Below, one piece after another: positions 34,911-44,357 of a stretch of 64,000 nucleotides of DNA (positions are counted from its first letter, which is position 1; the number at the start of each line of letters is the position of its first letter). The DNA comes from Ignavibacteriales bacterium (lineage in GTDB: Bacteria > Bacteroidota > Ignavibacteria > UBA10030 > SZUA-254). A program made the translations under genes and the position numbers. The notes beneath the pieces were generated by a model. That model had not been told where the DNA came from. It was given only the letters and a program-made list of their open reading frames with translations, and did not search any database. The stretch lies in assembly GCA_016214905.1 (NCBI GenBank), contig JACRMQ010000007.1, positions 62,001 through 126,000 of the forward strand, read 5' to 3'.

Positions 34911-36692
34911 ATGATTGAAAAGATTATAAATATTGGAATAATTTTAACGATAAATTTTGGATTGGTAGTTTTAACTAACTCAATGTCATTCTGTAAGGCA
35001 GAAAAGGAATTAACACAAAGCTCACTCAAGGCTTTGGGTGCGCCTAATAATCCGAAGGTTGAAGTTTTTTGGAATCGCTATTACGACAGCAAGGAGATCG
35101 GCGAGATATGCAAAAGGATTGCAGAAGCATATCCGAAGTTGGCAAAGGTCAGCAGTATTGGCAAATCATATGAGGGAAGAGAAATATGGTTGTTGACTAT
35201 TTCGAATTCAGAAAAAGGAAATCCGGATAAAAAACCCGCAATGTATATTGATGGGAATATACACGGAAATGAAATTCAAGGAGGTGAAGTTTCACTTTAC
35301 ACGGGGTGGTACCTAGCTGAGATGTACGGACACCTTGATTGGATTACACAACTCGTGGATGAGAAAACCTTTTACATCATCCCCACAATCAATCCCGACG
35401 GCAGATATCATTTTATACACGACGCGAACAGTCCGAATTCACCGCGTTCAGGTTTCGATCCGCGCGATGACGACGGAGACGGATTGATTGATGAAGACGG
35501 TGACGATGATCTTGATGGTAATGGCAACATAACACAAATGCGCATTAAAGATCCGAACGGCCGCTGGATAACCGATCCTGACGACCCACGAATTATGATT
35601 CAAGCGAAACCCGACCAAAAAGGAGAGTACGAATTAATTTGGACAGAGGGAATTGATAACGACGGCGACGGTCTGGTGAACGAAGATGATCCGGGTTCAT
35701 ACGATCCGAACAGAAACTGGCACTGGAAATGGGCACCGCAATATGTTCAGTGGGGTGCAGACCGGTACCCCGGCTCTTTGCCTGAAACCAGAGCCGTTGT
35801 TGATTTTGTTTCTAAGCACGACAACATCGCGGCATTTCAAACATATCACAACTCAGGCGGAATGATATTGAGGGGACCGGGAAACAAGGATGAGGTATCA
35901 ACTTACAGGTGGGAAGATTTGCAGGTATACGATTTCCTCGGGAAATTAGGAGAGGAAATCTTGCCGGGTTACAGATATTTGATTGTCTATAAAGATTTAT
36001 ATCCGGTTTATGGTGGTGAACTTGATTTCTTCTATGGTGTGCGGGGTGGTATTACATTTTCAAATGAATTATGGACGTCTTTTGATTATTTCCGAAAAAA
36101 ACAGGATGAAGAGCGCAGTTGGTTCGGCGGACAAAAGGAAACTTACCGGTTTGATAAACTTTTACTTTTCGGTGAGGGGATTGTCGATTGGAAATCTTAC
36201 AATCATCCACAGTTTGGTATGATAGAGATTGGTGGAATAAAAAAAGCGTGGACTCGCACAGCGCCATCGTTTCTTTTGGAAGAAATGTGCCATCGAAATA
36301 TGGCATTCACTCTTTACCACGCATATCACACTCCGCAGGTTCAAGTCGACTCTGTCTTCATAAAGGACTTGAAACAAGGTTTAACAGAAGTAACCGCTGT
36401 AGTAAAAAACTCGCGTATGATTCCAACTCACACATCGCAGGACATAGTAAATAAAATTTCACGTCCGGATTATATTAGTATAACAGGAGGAAAAGTGTTG
36501 TCGGGCGGAATTTTGGAAAATAGATTTACCGGCGAAGTTGTTGAACAAAAACGCAATCCTCAAAGTATCGAAGCAGAGAATATACCCGGGATGGGCGCGG
36601 TTTATGTTCGTTGGATCGTAGATGGTAAAGGGCCGTTTACAATAACCATTGATGCGTCTAAAGGCGGTATCAGTTCTAAAACTGTAAAATAA
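34911..36692 (+). CDS. Exported M14 zinc carboxypeptidase
   Basis: This 593-residue M14 metallopeptidase has the complete site: H118 and E121 (HGNE), H313 (TYHNSG), catalytic E386 (SNELW) and the substrate arginine in NPDGR. Two Asp-rich calcium-loop-like inserts (DDDGDGLIDEDGDDDLDG and DNDGDGLVNEDD) interrupt the catalytic domain. A hydrophobic N-terminus (residues 4-25) predicts export. A C-terminal domain of about 120 residues has a beta-sandwich look. An AAGGAG ribosome binding site lies before the ATG, ten bases after the pseudo-peptidase stop, so the pair is one transcript. Confidence 0.9.
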   Translation: MIEKIINIGIILTINFGLVVLTNSMSFCKAEKELTQSSLKALGAPNNPKVEVFWNRYYDSKEIGEICKRIAEAYPKLAKVSSIGKSYEGREIWLLTISNSEKGNPDKKPAMYIDGNIHGNEIQGGEVSLYTGWYLAEMYGHLDWITQLVDEKTFYIIPTINPDGRYHFIHDANSPNSPRSGFDPRDDDGDGLIDEDGDDDLDGNGNITQMRIKDPNGRWITDPDDPRIMIQAKPDQKGEYELIWTEGIDNDGDGLVNEDDPGSYDPNRNWHWKWAPQYVQWGADRYPGSLPETRAVVDFVSKHDNIAAFQTYHNSGGMILRGPGNKDEVSTYRWEDLQVYDFLGKLGEEILPGYRYLIVYKDLYPVYGGELDFFYGVRGGITFSNELWTSFDYFRKKQDEERSWFGGQKETYRFDKLLLFGEGIVDWKSYNHPQFGMIEIGGIKKAWTRTAPSFLLEEMCHRNMAFTLYHAYHTPQVQVDSVFIKDLKQGLTEVTAVVKNSRMIPTHTSQDIVNKISRPDYISITGGKVLSGGILENRFTGEVVEQKRNPQSIEAENIPGMGAVYVRWIVDGKGPFTITIDASKGGISSKTVK

Positions 36693-36700
36693 ATATATTC

Positions 36701-36752
36701 ACTCGTGAGACGCAGTGTTCATCTCTGCGTCTCGTGGGTGAAGCTCTTTTTT
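36701..36752 (+). terminator. Stem-loop terminator between convergent genes
   Basis: Perfect nine-base arms GAGACGCAG (36707-36715) and CTGCGTCTC (36725-36733) enclose a nine-base loop. The stem extends with G-U pairs to about 36701/36739, and six T follow at 36747-36752. It suits the end of the M14 transcript. It overlaps the 3' end of the convergent pseudouridine synthase gene, whose stop is at 36719-36721. Confidence 0.55.
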
Positions 36753-37405
36753 AGACTGTTAACTTCTGCAATTTTTAACTCCCTAAACTCACCCGGTTTT
36801 AAGTCTTTCAGATTCAAACATCCAATTTTAATCCGGATCAATCGCAATGTGGGATGACCTATTGCCGCAGTCATTTTTCTAACCTGTCTGTTTCTTCCTT
36901 CACGCAATACTATTTCAAGCCAGGCGGTGCCTACATTTTTCCGAAAACGTATCGGGACAGAACGTGGTGGAAAATCAGGTTCTACATCTAACAATCTTAC
37001 CTCAGCCGGATAAGTTTTTCTCTTCTCAATTATTAAACCTTCTCTGAGTTTCGAGATCGATTCTTCGCTCGGAGTCCTTTCGACCTGAACAAGATATGTC
37101 CGAGGGCGGTGGTTTTTTGGATCAATGAGTTGATGTTTCAACAAATTATCATTCGTAAGTAAAAGCAAACCTTCGCTGTCGTAATCGAGACGCCCAACAG
37201 GGTAGACATCTTTAGGAAACGGACCATAATCTGAAAGAGTGTTCCTGCCCTCCACGTCTGTGAATTGAGATAATGTACCAAAGGGCTTATTGAATACGTA
37301 GTAATGATGATATTTTTGCGATAGAGTCAATTTTAATAAACCTGCAAAAAAAATTGAATTTCTTCTCTTTTGAGGTGACTTGACACACCTACGGTGACGA
37401 TACAC
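36719..37405 (-). CDS. RsuA/RluE-family rRNA or tRNA pseudouridine synthase
   Basis: The RsuA-type catalytic motif GRLDYDSEGLLLLTND is present, with catalytic D74 in this reading, along with YYVFNKPFGTLSQF and the REGRNRQVRKM segment. The length and lack of an N-terminal S4 domain resemble RluE of the RsuA/RluB/E/F group, which modifies 23S rRNA. As written the first 30 residues look unlike the family; the true start may be an internal TTG at about 37327 (LTLSQKYHHYY) or another nearby codon. The position of the modified uridine cannot be read from the sequence. Confidence 0.85.
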   Translation of the reverse strand: MYRHRRCVKSPQKRRNSIFFAGLLKLTLSQKYHHYYVFNKPFGTLSQFTDVEGRNTLSDYGPFPKDVYPVGRLDYDSEGLLLLTNDNLLKHQLIDPKNHRPRTYLVQVERTPSEESISKLREGLIIEKRKTYPAEVRLLDVEPDFPPRSVPIRFRKNVGTAWLEIVLREGRNRQVRKMTAAIGHPTLRLIRIKIGCLNLKDLKPGEFRELKIAEVNSLKKSFTHETQR

Positions 37406-37464
37406 ACAGAATACATCGCAGATTTTCTATTTATTGTCATAGAAAATTTACGAAAGCCAAAATT

Positions 37465-37614
37465 ATGAAAGTAAAATATCAATTAAGGAGTACCAATCGG
37501 GAACAAAAGATTATATTCGAGCACTTACTGTTGAACGAAATTGAAAAACAACATTGGTTCTCGGTTGTTTACCTAAAACTCTGGAAATCAGTCGGATTAA
37601 TTTGCACACAATAA
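37465..37614 (+). CDS. Possible 49-residue small protein
   Basis: An open frame of 49 codons starts at an ATG at 37465 and encodes a basic, Lys/Arg-rich peptide beginning MKVKYQLRSTN. No strong ribosome binding site precedes it, and no family was recognised. It may be chance, but it lies directly before the better supported 48-codon ORF at 37629. Confidence 0.25.
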   Translation: MKVKYQLRSTNREQKIIFEHLLLNEIEKQHWFSVVYLKLWKSVGLICTQ

Positions 37615-37628
37615 ATTAAGGAGTCGCT

Positions 37629-37775
37629 ATGAAATTTTGGAAAATTTTTGGTTTCGCGTCGGGCATTTTGTTGATTACAATGTTTGCAAAAAAACACCGT
37701 GAACGATCGTGCTATACCGATGTTTTAGAAAAACGGTACGACACGGAAGATTTAATAACCGATCAAGAGCTTTGA
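37629..37775 (+). CDS. Small membrane-anchored protein of 48 residues
   Basis: A 48-codon frame starts at the ATG at 37629 with TAAGGAG six bases ahead, a strong ribosome binding site. It encodes an N-terminal hydrophobic stretch (FWKIFGFASGILLITMFA) followed by a charged tail with a single Cys, TDVLEKRYDTED and QEL. It could be a small inner-membrane or exported protein. No family was recognised. It ends seven bases before the convergent prohibitin-like gene. Confidence 0.5.
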   Translation: MKFWKIFGFASGILLITMFAKKHRERSCYTDVLEKRYDTEDLITDQEL

Positions 37776-37781
37776 TTTTAT

Positions 37782-38675
37782 TTACTTAGTGTCGAGAATA
37801 ATCGGAAGCCCGTCTTTACCGCTTCCGATGATTACAACTTTAGCGTTTTGCGATTCGGCAATTTTCATCGTAGCTTCAATTCCCTTCCATCTCAACAACT
37901 GATCGCTAATTCCAGTTGCCACTATCTTCTGGAAATCTGCAATACCCTGCGCTTCTATTCTTTTCCTGTCTGCTTCTTGTTTTTCTTTCGTCAGAATAAA
38001 TTCCATTCTCTGGCTTTCTTGATCTGCCCGTTGTTTTTGTTCAATGGCATCGGTGAGTTGTGAAGGAAGACCTACGTTGCGTAACGGTGTGGCTTCAATT
38101 ATAATTCCTCTCGGAGCTACTACCTTTGCAAGCTCTGCCATGATTGCTTCTCCAAGCCGCTCGCGTTCTGTTGAATATAATGCGCTTGCTTGAAAACTTG
38201 CCGTTACCGCACGGCTCATTGATCTGAATTGCGGAATTAAAACAATGGTCTCGTAATCACCGCCAGAAATTGTTTTGTAAACACGTGCGGCTGAGTCCGG
38301 ATTTAATCGGTAAAGGGCACTGATCTCAAGTCCGATAGTCAATCCCTCGCGAGAGAGTACCTGCATAGCTTCTTTATGCTCTTTAGTTTGAATCGAATAT
38401 TTCTGAATCTTCGCCATCGGATTTACGGTATTTATCCCGGCTCCTAACGTACGATCCGAGACAATACCGAAGAAATCGACAACACCTACGTATCCCGCAG
38501 GTATAATGCTGAAAAATTGTGAGAGTGCAAGAATTACGGCAATCGCTGCGATAGTCCCGCTAACCATCATTCCGCTGCGAAACATAATATTGTGTTGTTG
38601 AACTACTTTTTTTCGCGCTGCTATCCACGCGAGTAATGCAACAAATGCTACAATAAGAAAAAATATGAAAAGCAT
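37782..38675 (-). CDS. SPFH/Band 7 prohibitin-like membrane protein
   Basis: One N-terminal segment (two hydrophobic runs, residues 1-20 and 33-60) precedes a Band 7 domain (about 62-250) typical of prohibitins and flotillins, with RAVTASFQASALYSTERERLGEAI and a coiled-coil ending rich in Glu, Arg and Lys. Members form membrane-anchored rings around FtsH-type proteases. A perfect AAAGGAG ribosome binding site precedes the ATG on the minus strand. No FtsH gene is near. Confidence 0.88.
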   Translation of the reverse strand: MLFIFFLIVAFVALLAWIAARKKVVQQHNIMFRSGMMVSGTIAAIAVILALSQFFSIIPAGYVGVVDFFGIVSDRTLGAGINTVNPMAKIQKYSIQTKEHKEAMQVLSREGLTIGLEISALYRLNPDSAARVYKTISGGDYETIVLIPQFRSMSRAVTASFQASALYSTERERLGEAIMAELAKVVAPRGIIIEATPLRNVGLPSQLTDAIEQKQRADQESQRMEFILTKEKQEADRKRIEAQGIADFQKIVATGISDQLLRWKGIEATMKIAESQNAKVVIIGSGKDGLPIILDTK

Positions 38676-38908
38676 GTTTTACTCCTTTATAAGATTAATA
38701 AATGTCCAATCCGTAAGAAGGTAAGAAAGTTACCTCAGATTAGCAATTCGAAAAACATTTTTTAGATATGTGTAATATTATTTTCCATTGTGCAACTGCC
38801 ACAATTCGCTTAGGTTAGATCCACCAAATTTTATTAATCAAATCTTTCGCAATTTATCTCCCCTCTAAAAAGGAAAATTTTTCAAGGATGTAAAAGAATG
38901 AACAGAAT

Positions 38909-38955
38909 AATGTCCGACATTTAGCTTGACTTAAGCGAGATAAATGTCGGACATT
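38909..38955. repeat. REP-like palindrome with 15-base perfect arms
   Basis: Arms AATGTCCGACATTTA (38909-38923) and TAAATGTCGGACATT (38941-38955) are perfect reverse complements, and the 17-base spacer contains a second GCTT/AAGC stem (38924-38927 with 38933-38936). Each arm also holds its own near-palindrome ATGTCCGACAT. It lies ten bases beyond the stop of the giant surface gene. No T-run follows, so it is more like a REP/mobile palindrome or a paired protein-binding site than a terminator. Confidence 0.65.
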
Positions 38956-38964
38956 TATACAACC

Positions 38965-41900
38965 TTACTTTGACAAAACAGTTTTCTTCACGTCAGAATA
39001 TATGCCTGCCCTCATCCGGATAAAATAGATTCCGCTGGGTAATTGTTGTGCATTCCAAGTGGCGGACTTGAATCCGGCAACCTGCAACTCGTCCACAAGT
39101 GTTGTTATTTCCTCACCAAGAACATTATATACCTTTAACGTTACCCAGCTCTCCTTTGGTAATTGATAATTGACAATCGTTGTTGGATTGAACGGATTAG
39201 GATAGTTCTGCTGAATGGCATACTCGGTCGGTATACATATTCCAAGATCTGTCACACCATCACCGAAGTCTGTGAAGAACGAAAATGTATCGGGTGAAGC
39301 AACAACATCATATCCATCGGTTGCTGAAACTGTCCAATTATAATATTGATGCATTTGTAATTGCGCTTCGATATCCATACTCACGGCTGTATCGCTTATA
39401 CCTGTCAGCGTGGTGTCAATTCCAGGTCCTTTAATATTGATAGAGTAAAGAACTGAATCTTCAACGTCTAAATCTATCGACCTATTCCAGATAAATTCAA
39501 TTGGTCCACCGTGTGGCAAGTAGAAAGTTGAGCCGTTACCCGGAAAACTTAAATTAACCGTTGTTGGTTTATGATTTATGATCGAGAATATCATGTTTGC
39601 CGATGTTCCGCCACCCGGTTCCGGATTCACGACCGATATATTTCTATCACCTAACATTGCATTCAGCTCAATAGAAATAAACGCGATAATTGTATCCGAA
39701 CCATTATATGCTGCTGAATCGATTTTCATGCCCGCTCCAGCGTTGATTATTGTTTGACCGGGAATAAAGTTGCTTCCGACTAATACTACTCTCATCATCT
39801 GTCCACGATACCCGGAAGAGGGTATGATCGCAGTAAACGTTGGAACCGGATTCAGAGTAAGTGCGAACTTTACGAAAATTGAGTGATTGGCACTTACGTT
39901 ATAAAATGTATATCCTGAAGTTGAATCCACAACCTCACCATCAACTAAAACCGAATCTACATGATAACCGATCTTAGGTGTTAATATAAATCGTTGGTCT
40001 GATCCATAATTTGCAACAACAACACCATTCGGAGTAATTGTACCGTTAGAATCAGCTGATGCTGTAATCGTAAATTTTGCAATTGAGAAGAATGCCGTTA
40101 TCGAATGATTCGTGGTTATATTTATGAATATATAACTAAATGTAGAATCTACGCGGATTCCATCAACCACAACGCTGTCGAGTCGATAACCATTATTCGC
40201 AGCGATAATGAACTTCTGATCAACTCCTGAGTCTAGCCCTATCGAACCGGATGGACTAATTGTTCCACCTCCTATTGCAGATGCGGTAATTATATATTTG
40301 TTGATTGAGAAATATGCAACAATAAAATGATTAGCAGATACGTTTGTGAATGTATAACTCGCCAATGAATCTACTCGAATCCCATCAACCAAAATACTAT
40401 CTGTTTTAAAATTAAGGTCAGGAGTTATTATAAATTGCCGGGATGAACCGTGAGTTACCCCTACCATTCCTACCGGGCTGATGCTGCCATTCGAACCGGC
40501 TGATGCAATAATAATGTAATTGTTGATAGCAAACTTCGCGTGAATAGTGTGGTTGGCCGTAATATTTGTAAATGTATAACTCGCTATTGAATCTACATGA
40601 TTTTCATCCACGAATAAACTGTCGATGTGGTATCCTGCATCGGGTGAAATAATGAATTTTTGATTAGAGCCGTAAGGAATCGTAATATTCCCCGATGGAT
40701 CTATCGTTCCACCCAATCCAGATGTTGCTGCTATAGTAAAAAGGTCAACCGAAAAGTTCGCAACAATAAAATGTTCCGATATTACATTGTCGAATGTGTA
40801 ACTCAAAGATGAATCGACGCGAGCACCGTCGACCAACAAACTATCGAGATGATATCCGGTGGAAGGAGCGATAGTGAACTGCTGACTTCCTCCATGGTTT
40901 ATTAAAATAGTGTCTGCAGGTGTAATTGAACCATTGCCCAATGCAGCGGCAATTATCCTGTATTTATTGATTGCGAATTTTCCCTCAATCGTATGATTTG
41001 TCGAGATATCTTTGAATGTATAAGAATCACTTGAATCAACAAAGATACCATCAACTAGAACAGTATCAACGTGATAACCATAGTTCGGTGTTAAAGTAAA
41101 TCTCTGAGCCGATCCAAAAGTTACCAGAACAATCCCCATCGGATTTATTGAACCATTTGCGCCGGCAGTCGCCGTGATATTATAGATGTTGATTGAGAAG
41201 TATGCTGTAATTGCATGGTTCCCGGTAACATTATTGAATGAGTAAGTTGAAGCTGAATCAACGTGCAAACCATCGACCAATAAACTGTCAAAGTGATAGC
41301 CGGTATTGGGATTGAAATAAAAATCTTGGTTCGATCCGTACGATGTAATCACCGACCCCGAAGGAGTAATTACACCGTTCCCATTGACAGATGCAGTGAT
41401 TGAATATTTATTGATGGAGTAATATATATGAATTGAGTGGTTCGCTGTGATGTTGGTGAATGTATAATTAGTGCTGGAATCTACAATAGAACCGTCGACT
41501 TTTACACTGTCGAGATGATAACCGAGTCCGGGTGCATATGAGAAAGATTGACTCCCGGCATATGCTACCGAAACAGCACCCGACGGAGTTATTGATCCGC
41601 TACCGGTGATCAACGATGTTATTGTATATTTATCTATTGAAAAGTATGCAGTAATTGTGTTATTGGATGTAACGCCGCTAAAACTATAATTTGATCTTAC
41701 TCCCTGATTCACTCCATTCACAATTACACTATCGATATGATAATGTATTGATGGAGTAATCGTATAACTTTGAGCACCACCGCGAGTAACAAATGTTTCT
41801 CCGGATGGTGTTATTGTTCCGCTTCCAACAGCGGAACTTGTAATTTTCCATTGAGTTAAAACTGCTGAAGTGACTTCATCGGCACCCATATAAGGATATG

Positions 41901-43962
41901 AACTATTTCTAGCTTCTTCATCAAAGTCTGTAGAGACTGCAACAAGCGGCGTGCCTGATAAATTATTATCTCCAATTGAAACGCTGGCAAGATGTAAATT
42001 TCCTATTGCTGCATCTGCAAACGAAACAGGCACATTCATGGAATTAATATCCAAACCCGATCCTGATTTCCACTGTGCGAATGATGCGGCAGTTGTGCCG
42101 CCATCATAACTTCCCAAAATATTCGGATCGGATGAGTACAAAACATTGTAATCACTTGTCAGATTTAGCTGGTTGTTTATCGCGATAGCGGGATGTTTCC
42201 CCGTCCCACCCGAACGAACATTTGAAAAAATATTATTATTCAAAATATTTATACCGGGGTATTCTCGGAAAAACGCCGCCGAGTTACTGCTTCCCGAATC
42301 TACACTACCTCCGATGTAAACGGTATTATAATAGAAGTTGCTATTACCGGACGGCTTATATATTCCGGCGATGTTGTAATTGCCGTTTTCGTACGATCCC
42401 AAACTAATCATATTGTTTATGTAATCACCGAATCCGGCCGCGATCTGAATTCCGTAAATTGTAGAGCCGGGATTGGAGTTTGCAAGTTGGATGTTATAAA
42501 CTTTATTCCTGTCTATTGTAAGTGTTCCACCCGATGTTCCGCTCGATTGTATACCTGAAGCATCAAGGGTGTCGACGCCGGAATTATTCTGAAATAAATT
42601 ATACACAACATTGCGAGAAATTGTTGAACCGCTTTGTAATGGTAAACTCGTCATGATTCCAACCAAACCGGATGTCCGCAAGGAAGAATATGTATTGAGG
42701 TCATGTATAGAATTATTTTCTATTTTATACAAAGATAGACCGCCATTTTGGTAAATTCCACGTGTACCTGAATTGACATGAGAAGAGTTATCGGTAATAT
42801 TGCTGATTGAATTGTTCATTATCCTTATCAAACCACCCGTTCTATTTGCATCACTGTAAATACCAGAAACTCGACACGTAATAATAGTTGGTGCGTTTAT
42901 TAAACTGTCTATGATATTTCCCGATATAGTTCCTATTTCATAATCAGCATTACCACCGGTTACATAAATTGGTCGTAAATCACCGTAACCCGAAGTCCAT
43001 AAAACATTTTTAATAATATTCCCCTGAATAGATGAAGCGATACCGCCGGTTCCGGCATTCAAGTAGATTCCAAAAAAATGTCCGCCCGATTTTGTCCATG
43101 TTCCATTTACGTTTTCAAAACTTCCACCGATTCTATTTCCGGAAATTGTGAAGCTATGTCCTGTATTATTATTGTTGACTGAAAATATTGAATACTGATC
43201 CTGCCCCGAAGTAAACGGACAATAAAAATGATTATTGCTTATAGTATAGTTACCACCCAAATATGCAGATGCTCTGAAATTAATCCCATAATTTGTGAAA
43301 CCGTATATGCGGGAATTAGTGAATGATAGATTATCATTCTCAGCACCTAACGTTCCATCGATGTAAATGGCGTTGTATGGATTTCCACCGCTGCTGTTTA
43401 GAATGTGACAATTGTCGATACTGATGTTATCGTTGCCCGTTGTCCCCGAGCTGTTAGATATGACAATTACCCCAGATGAAGTTGATGTGTTTATTCCCTC
43501 TACAAAGATATAGTTGACCGAGTTATTCAAAGCATCGTTTATAAATCTGATTGTAGGATTAGTCGCGTTAAGATTGTTGAAACGAAGATACATCCCACTA
43601 CCGGAAAACCTGCCATCGATAGTCACATTATCTGCTCCAGAAAAATTCACTAGAGGGGCTGCAACGTTTCCCGAAATTAACCTCTCTGTTGTTCCATCGG
43701 ATGTAATTGTCACCGATGAATAATTCGAACTGCCTGTACCGCTTGCAAAAAGGACTGCAGATCCCGTTTCAGTAATATCGGACGTTATAACCAGATTAAT
43801 ATCACCAGTTAGCGTTCCATTGTTGATAGCGTTAAAAGCCGTCGCTAGTTTTGTGTATGTTTGTCCGGAACCGACGTATGTTTGTGCAGACAAATTTAAA
43901 ACAGCTCCGATGAATATGAACAAAAGCGTAAGAATTTTGATAGTTTTCAAGTTACGAATCAT
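38965..43962 (-). CDS. Large T9SS surface protein: beta-helix plus nine InlB-like repeats
   Basis: From the ATG at 43962 (signal peptide ending LNLSAQ) the protein has 1665 residues. Residues to about 700 hold many short Asn/Gly-rich repeats with phrases like NSISNIT and NNSIHD that suggest a right-handed parallel beta-helix. Nine tandem copies of a roughly 74-residue bacterial repeat follow (41860 to 39855), each with an opening I-ASA-GNGSI-P-G, then YGS-Q-F, GYHIDS and YTF-N-TANH. An IPT/TIG-like domain, a fibronectin-like domain and a T9SS sorting domain (QQNYPNPFNPTT, SGIYFIRM) close the chain. An adhesin or surface scaffold role is inferred. Confidence 0.85.
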   Translation of the reverse strand: MIRNLKTIKILTLLFIFIGAVLNLSAQTYVGSGQTYTKLATAFNAINNGTLTGDINLVITSDITETGSAVLFASGTGSSNYSSVTITSDGTTERLISGNVAAPLVNFSGADNVTIDGRFSGSGMYLRFNNLNATNPTIRFINDALNNSVNYIFVEGINTSTSSGVIVISNSSGTTGNDNISIDNCHILNSSGGNPYNAIYIDGTLGAENDNLSFTNSRIYGFTNYGINFRASAYLGGNYTISNNHFYCPFTSGQDQYSIFSVNNNNTGHSFTISGNRIGGSFENVNGTWTKSGGHFFGIYLNAGTGGIASSIQGNIIKNVLWTSGYGDLRPIYVTGGNADYEIGTISGNIIDSLINAPTIITCRVSGIYSDANRTGGLIRIMNNSISNITDNSSHVNSGTRGIYQNGGLSLYKIENNSIHDLNTYSSLRTSGLVGIMTSLPLQSGSTISRNVVYNLFQNNSGVDTLDASGIQSSGTSGGTLTIDRNKVYNIQLANSNPGSTIYGIQIAAGFGDYINNMISLGSYENGNYNIAGIYKPSGNSNFYYNTVYIGGSVDSGSSNSAAFFREYPGINILNNNIFSNVRSGGTGKHPAIAINNQLNLTSDYNVLYSSDPNILGSYDGGTTAASFAQWKSGSGLDINSMNVPVSFADAAIGNLHLASVSIGDNNLSGTPLVAVSTDFDEEARNSSYPYMGADEVTSAVLTQWKITSSAVGSGTITPSGETFVTRGGAQSYTITPSIHYHIDSVIVNGVNQGVRSNYSFSGVTSNNTITAYFSIDKYTITSLITGSGSITPSGAVSVAYAGSQSFSYAPGLGYHLDSVKVDGSIVDSSTNYTFTNITANHSIHIYYSINKYSITASVNGNGVITPSGSVITSYGSNQDFYFNPNTGYHFDSLLVDGLHVDSASTYSFNNVTGNHAITAYFSINIYNITATAGANGSINPMGIVLVTFGSAQRFTLTPNYGYHVDTVLVDGIFVDSSDSYTFKDISTNHTIEGKFAINKYRIIAAALGNGSITPADTILINHGGSQQFTIAPSTGYHLDSLLVDGARVDSSLSYTFDNVISEHFIVANFSVDLFTIAATSGLGGTIDPSGNITIPYGSNQKFIISPDAGYHIDSLFVDENHVDSIASYTFTNITANHTIHAKFAINNYIIIASAGSNGSISPVGMVGVTHGSSRQFIITPDLNFKTDSILVDGIRVDSLASYTFTNVSANHFIVAYFSINKYIITASAIGGGTISPSGSIGLDSGVDQKFIIAANNGYRLDSVVVDGIRVDSTFSYIFINITTNHSITAFFSIAKFTITASADSNGTITPNGVVVANYGSDQRFILTPKIGYHVDSVLVDGEVVDSTSGYTFYNVSANHSIFVKFALTLNPVPTFTAIIPSSGYRGQMMRVVLVGSNFIPGQTIINAGAGMKIDSAAYNGSDTIIAFISIELNAMLGDRNISVVNPEPGGGTSANMIFSIINHKPTTVNLSFPGNGSTFYLPHGGPIEFIWNRSIDLDVEDSVLYSINIKGPGIDTTLTGISDTAVSMDIEAQLQMHQYYNWTVSATDGYDVVASPDTFSFFTDFGDGVTDLGICIPTEYAIQQNYPNPFNPTTIVNYQLPKESWVTLKVYNVLGEEITTLVDELQVAGFKSATWNAQQLPSGIYFIRMRAGIYSDVKKTVLSK
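39855..41860 (-). repeat. Nine tandem ~222-bp coding repeats (InlB-like repeat modules)
   Basis: The segment encodes nine consecutive modules of about 74 residues that share the same start, GYH-DS core and YTF-N-TANH ending. They have diverged enough that exact DNA identity is not obvious, so the expansion is not recent. Different module counts between strains would be likely. Confidence 0.8.
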
Positions 43963-44357
43963 AATAAAGATTTCAGAATAATAATTGTGAAAAATACGAT
44001 GAGCAGTCAACGGCATCATATCCGTCCGCGTCTCGGGAAATTATGAACCTAATTTAAAAAAACTTTCTATAACTCAAAGTGAAGTGTGTCACCAATCTCA
44101 TGCTTTTGAAATCCTCAAAATCCGACTGATTTCCTATAAAACGGGTCTTTTTATCTTAAAAGAAACTATATCGATATCCGTTCAATCTATAAATTGAGGA
44201 CAGGAAAATAATATTATAAACATAACCACGAACGAATGTCATGAAAATATTTTATGGTAAGGGGTAAAATCTGCTGTCTTATTTGTTAAAGCGGGCACAT
44301 ATGCAAAAATTAAATGTGCGGATGGAACATTCCCGCATATTCAACACTCAAGTAGAA
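43963..44357. other. Intergenic region between the surface protein and efflux operon
   Basis: This 395-base region contains the upstream DNA of the surface-protein gene and the 3' region of the RND operon. A weak stem (GCGG at 44318-44321 with CCGC at 44333-44336, with GGAA/TTCC inside) is followed on the minus strand by T-rich sequence and could end the efflux transcript. No RNA gene was seen. Confidence 0.35.

Noticed and set aside
39855-41860. Regular ~222-base repeats considered as a CRISPR or tandem DNA array
   Set aside because: The period is too long, there are no short identical repeats with spacers, and the repeats encode protein modules in frame.
43963-44019. Upstream start of the surface-protein gene
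   Set aside because: The signal peptide begins cleanly at the ATG at 43962; the added 19 residues do not resemble a signal.
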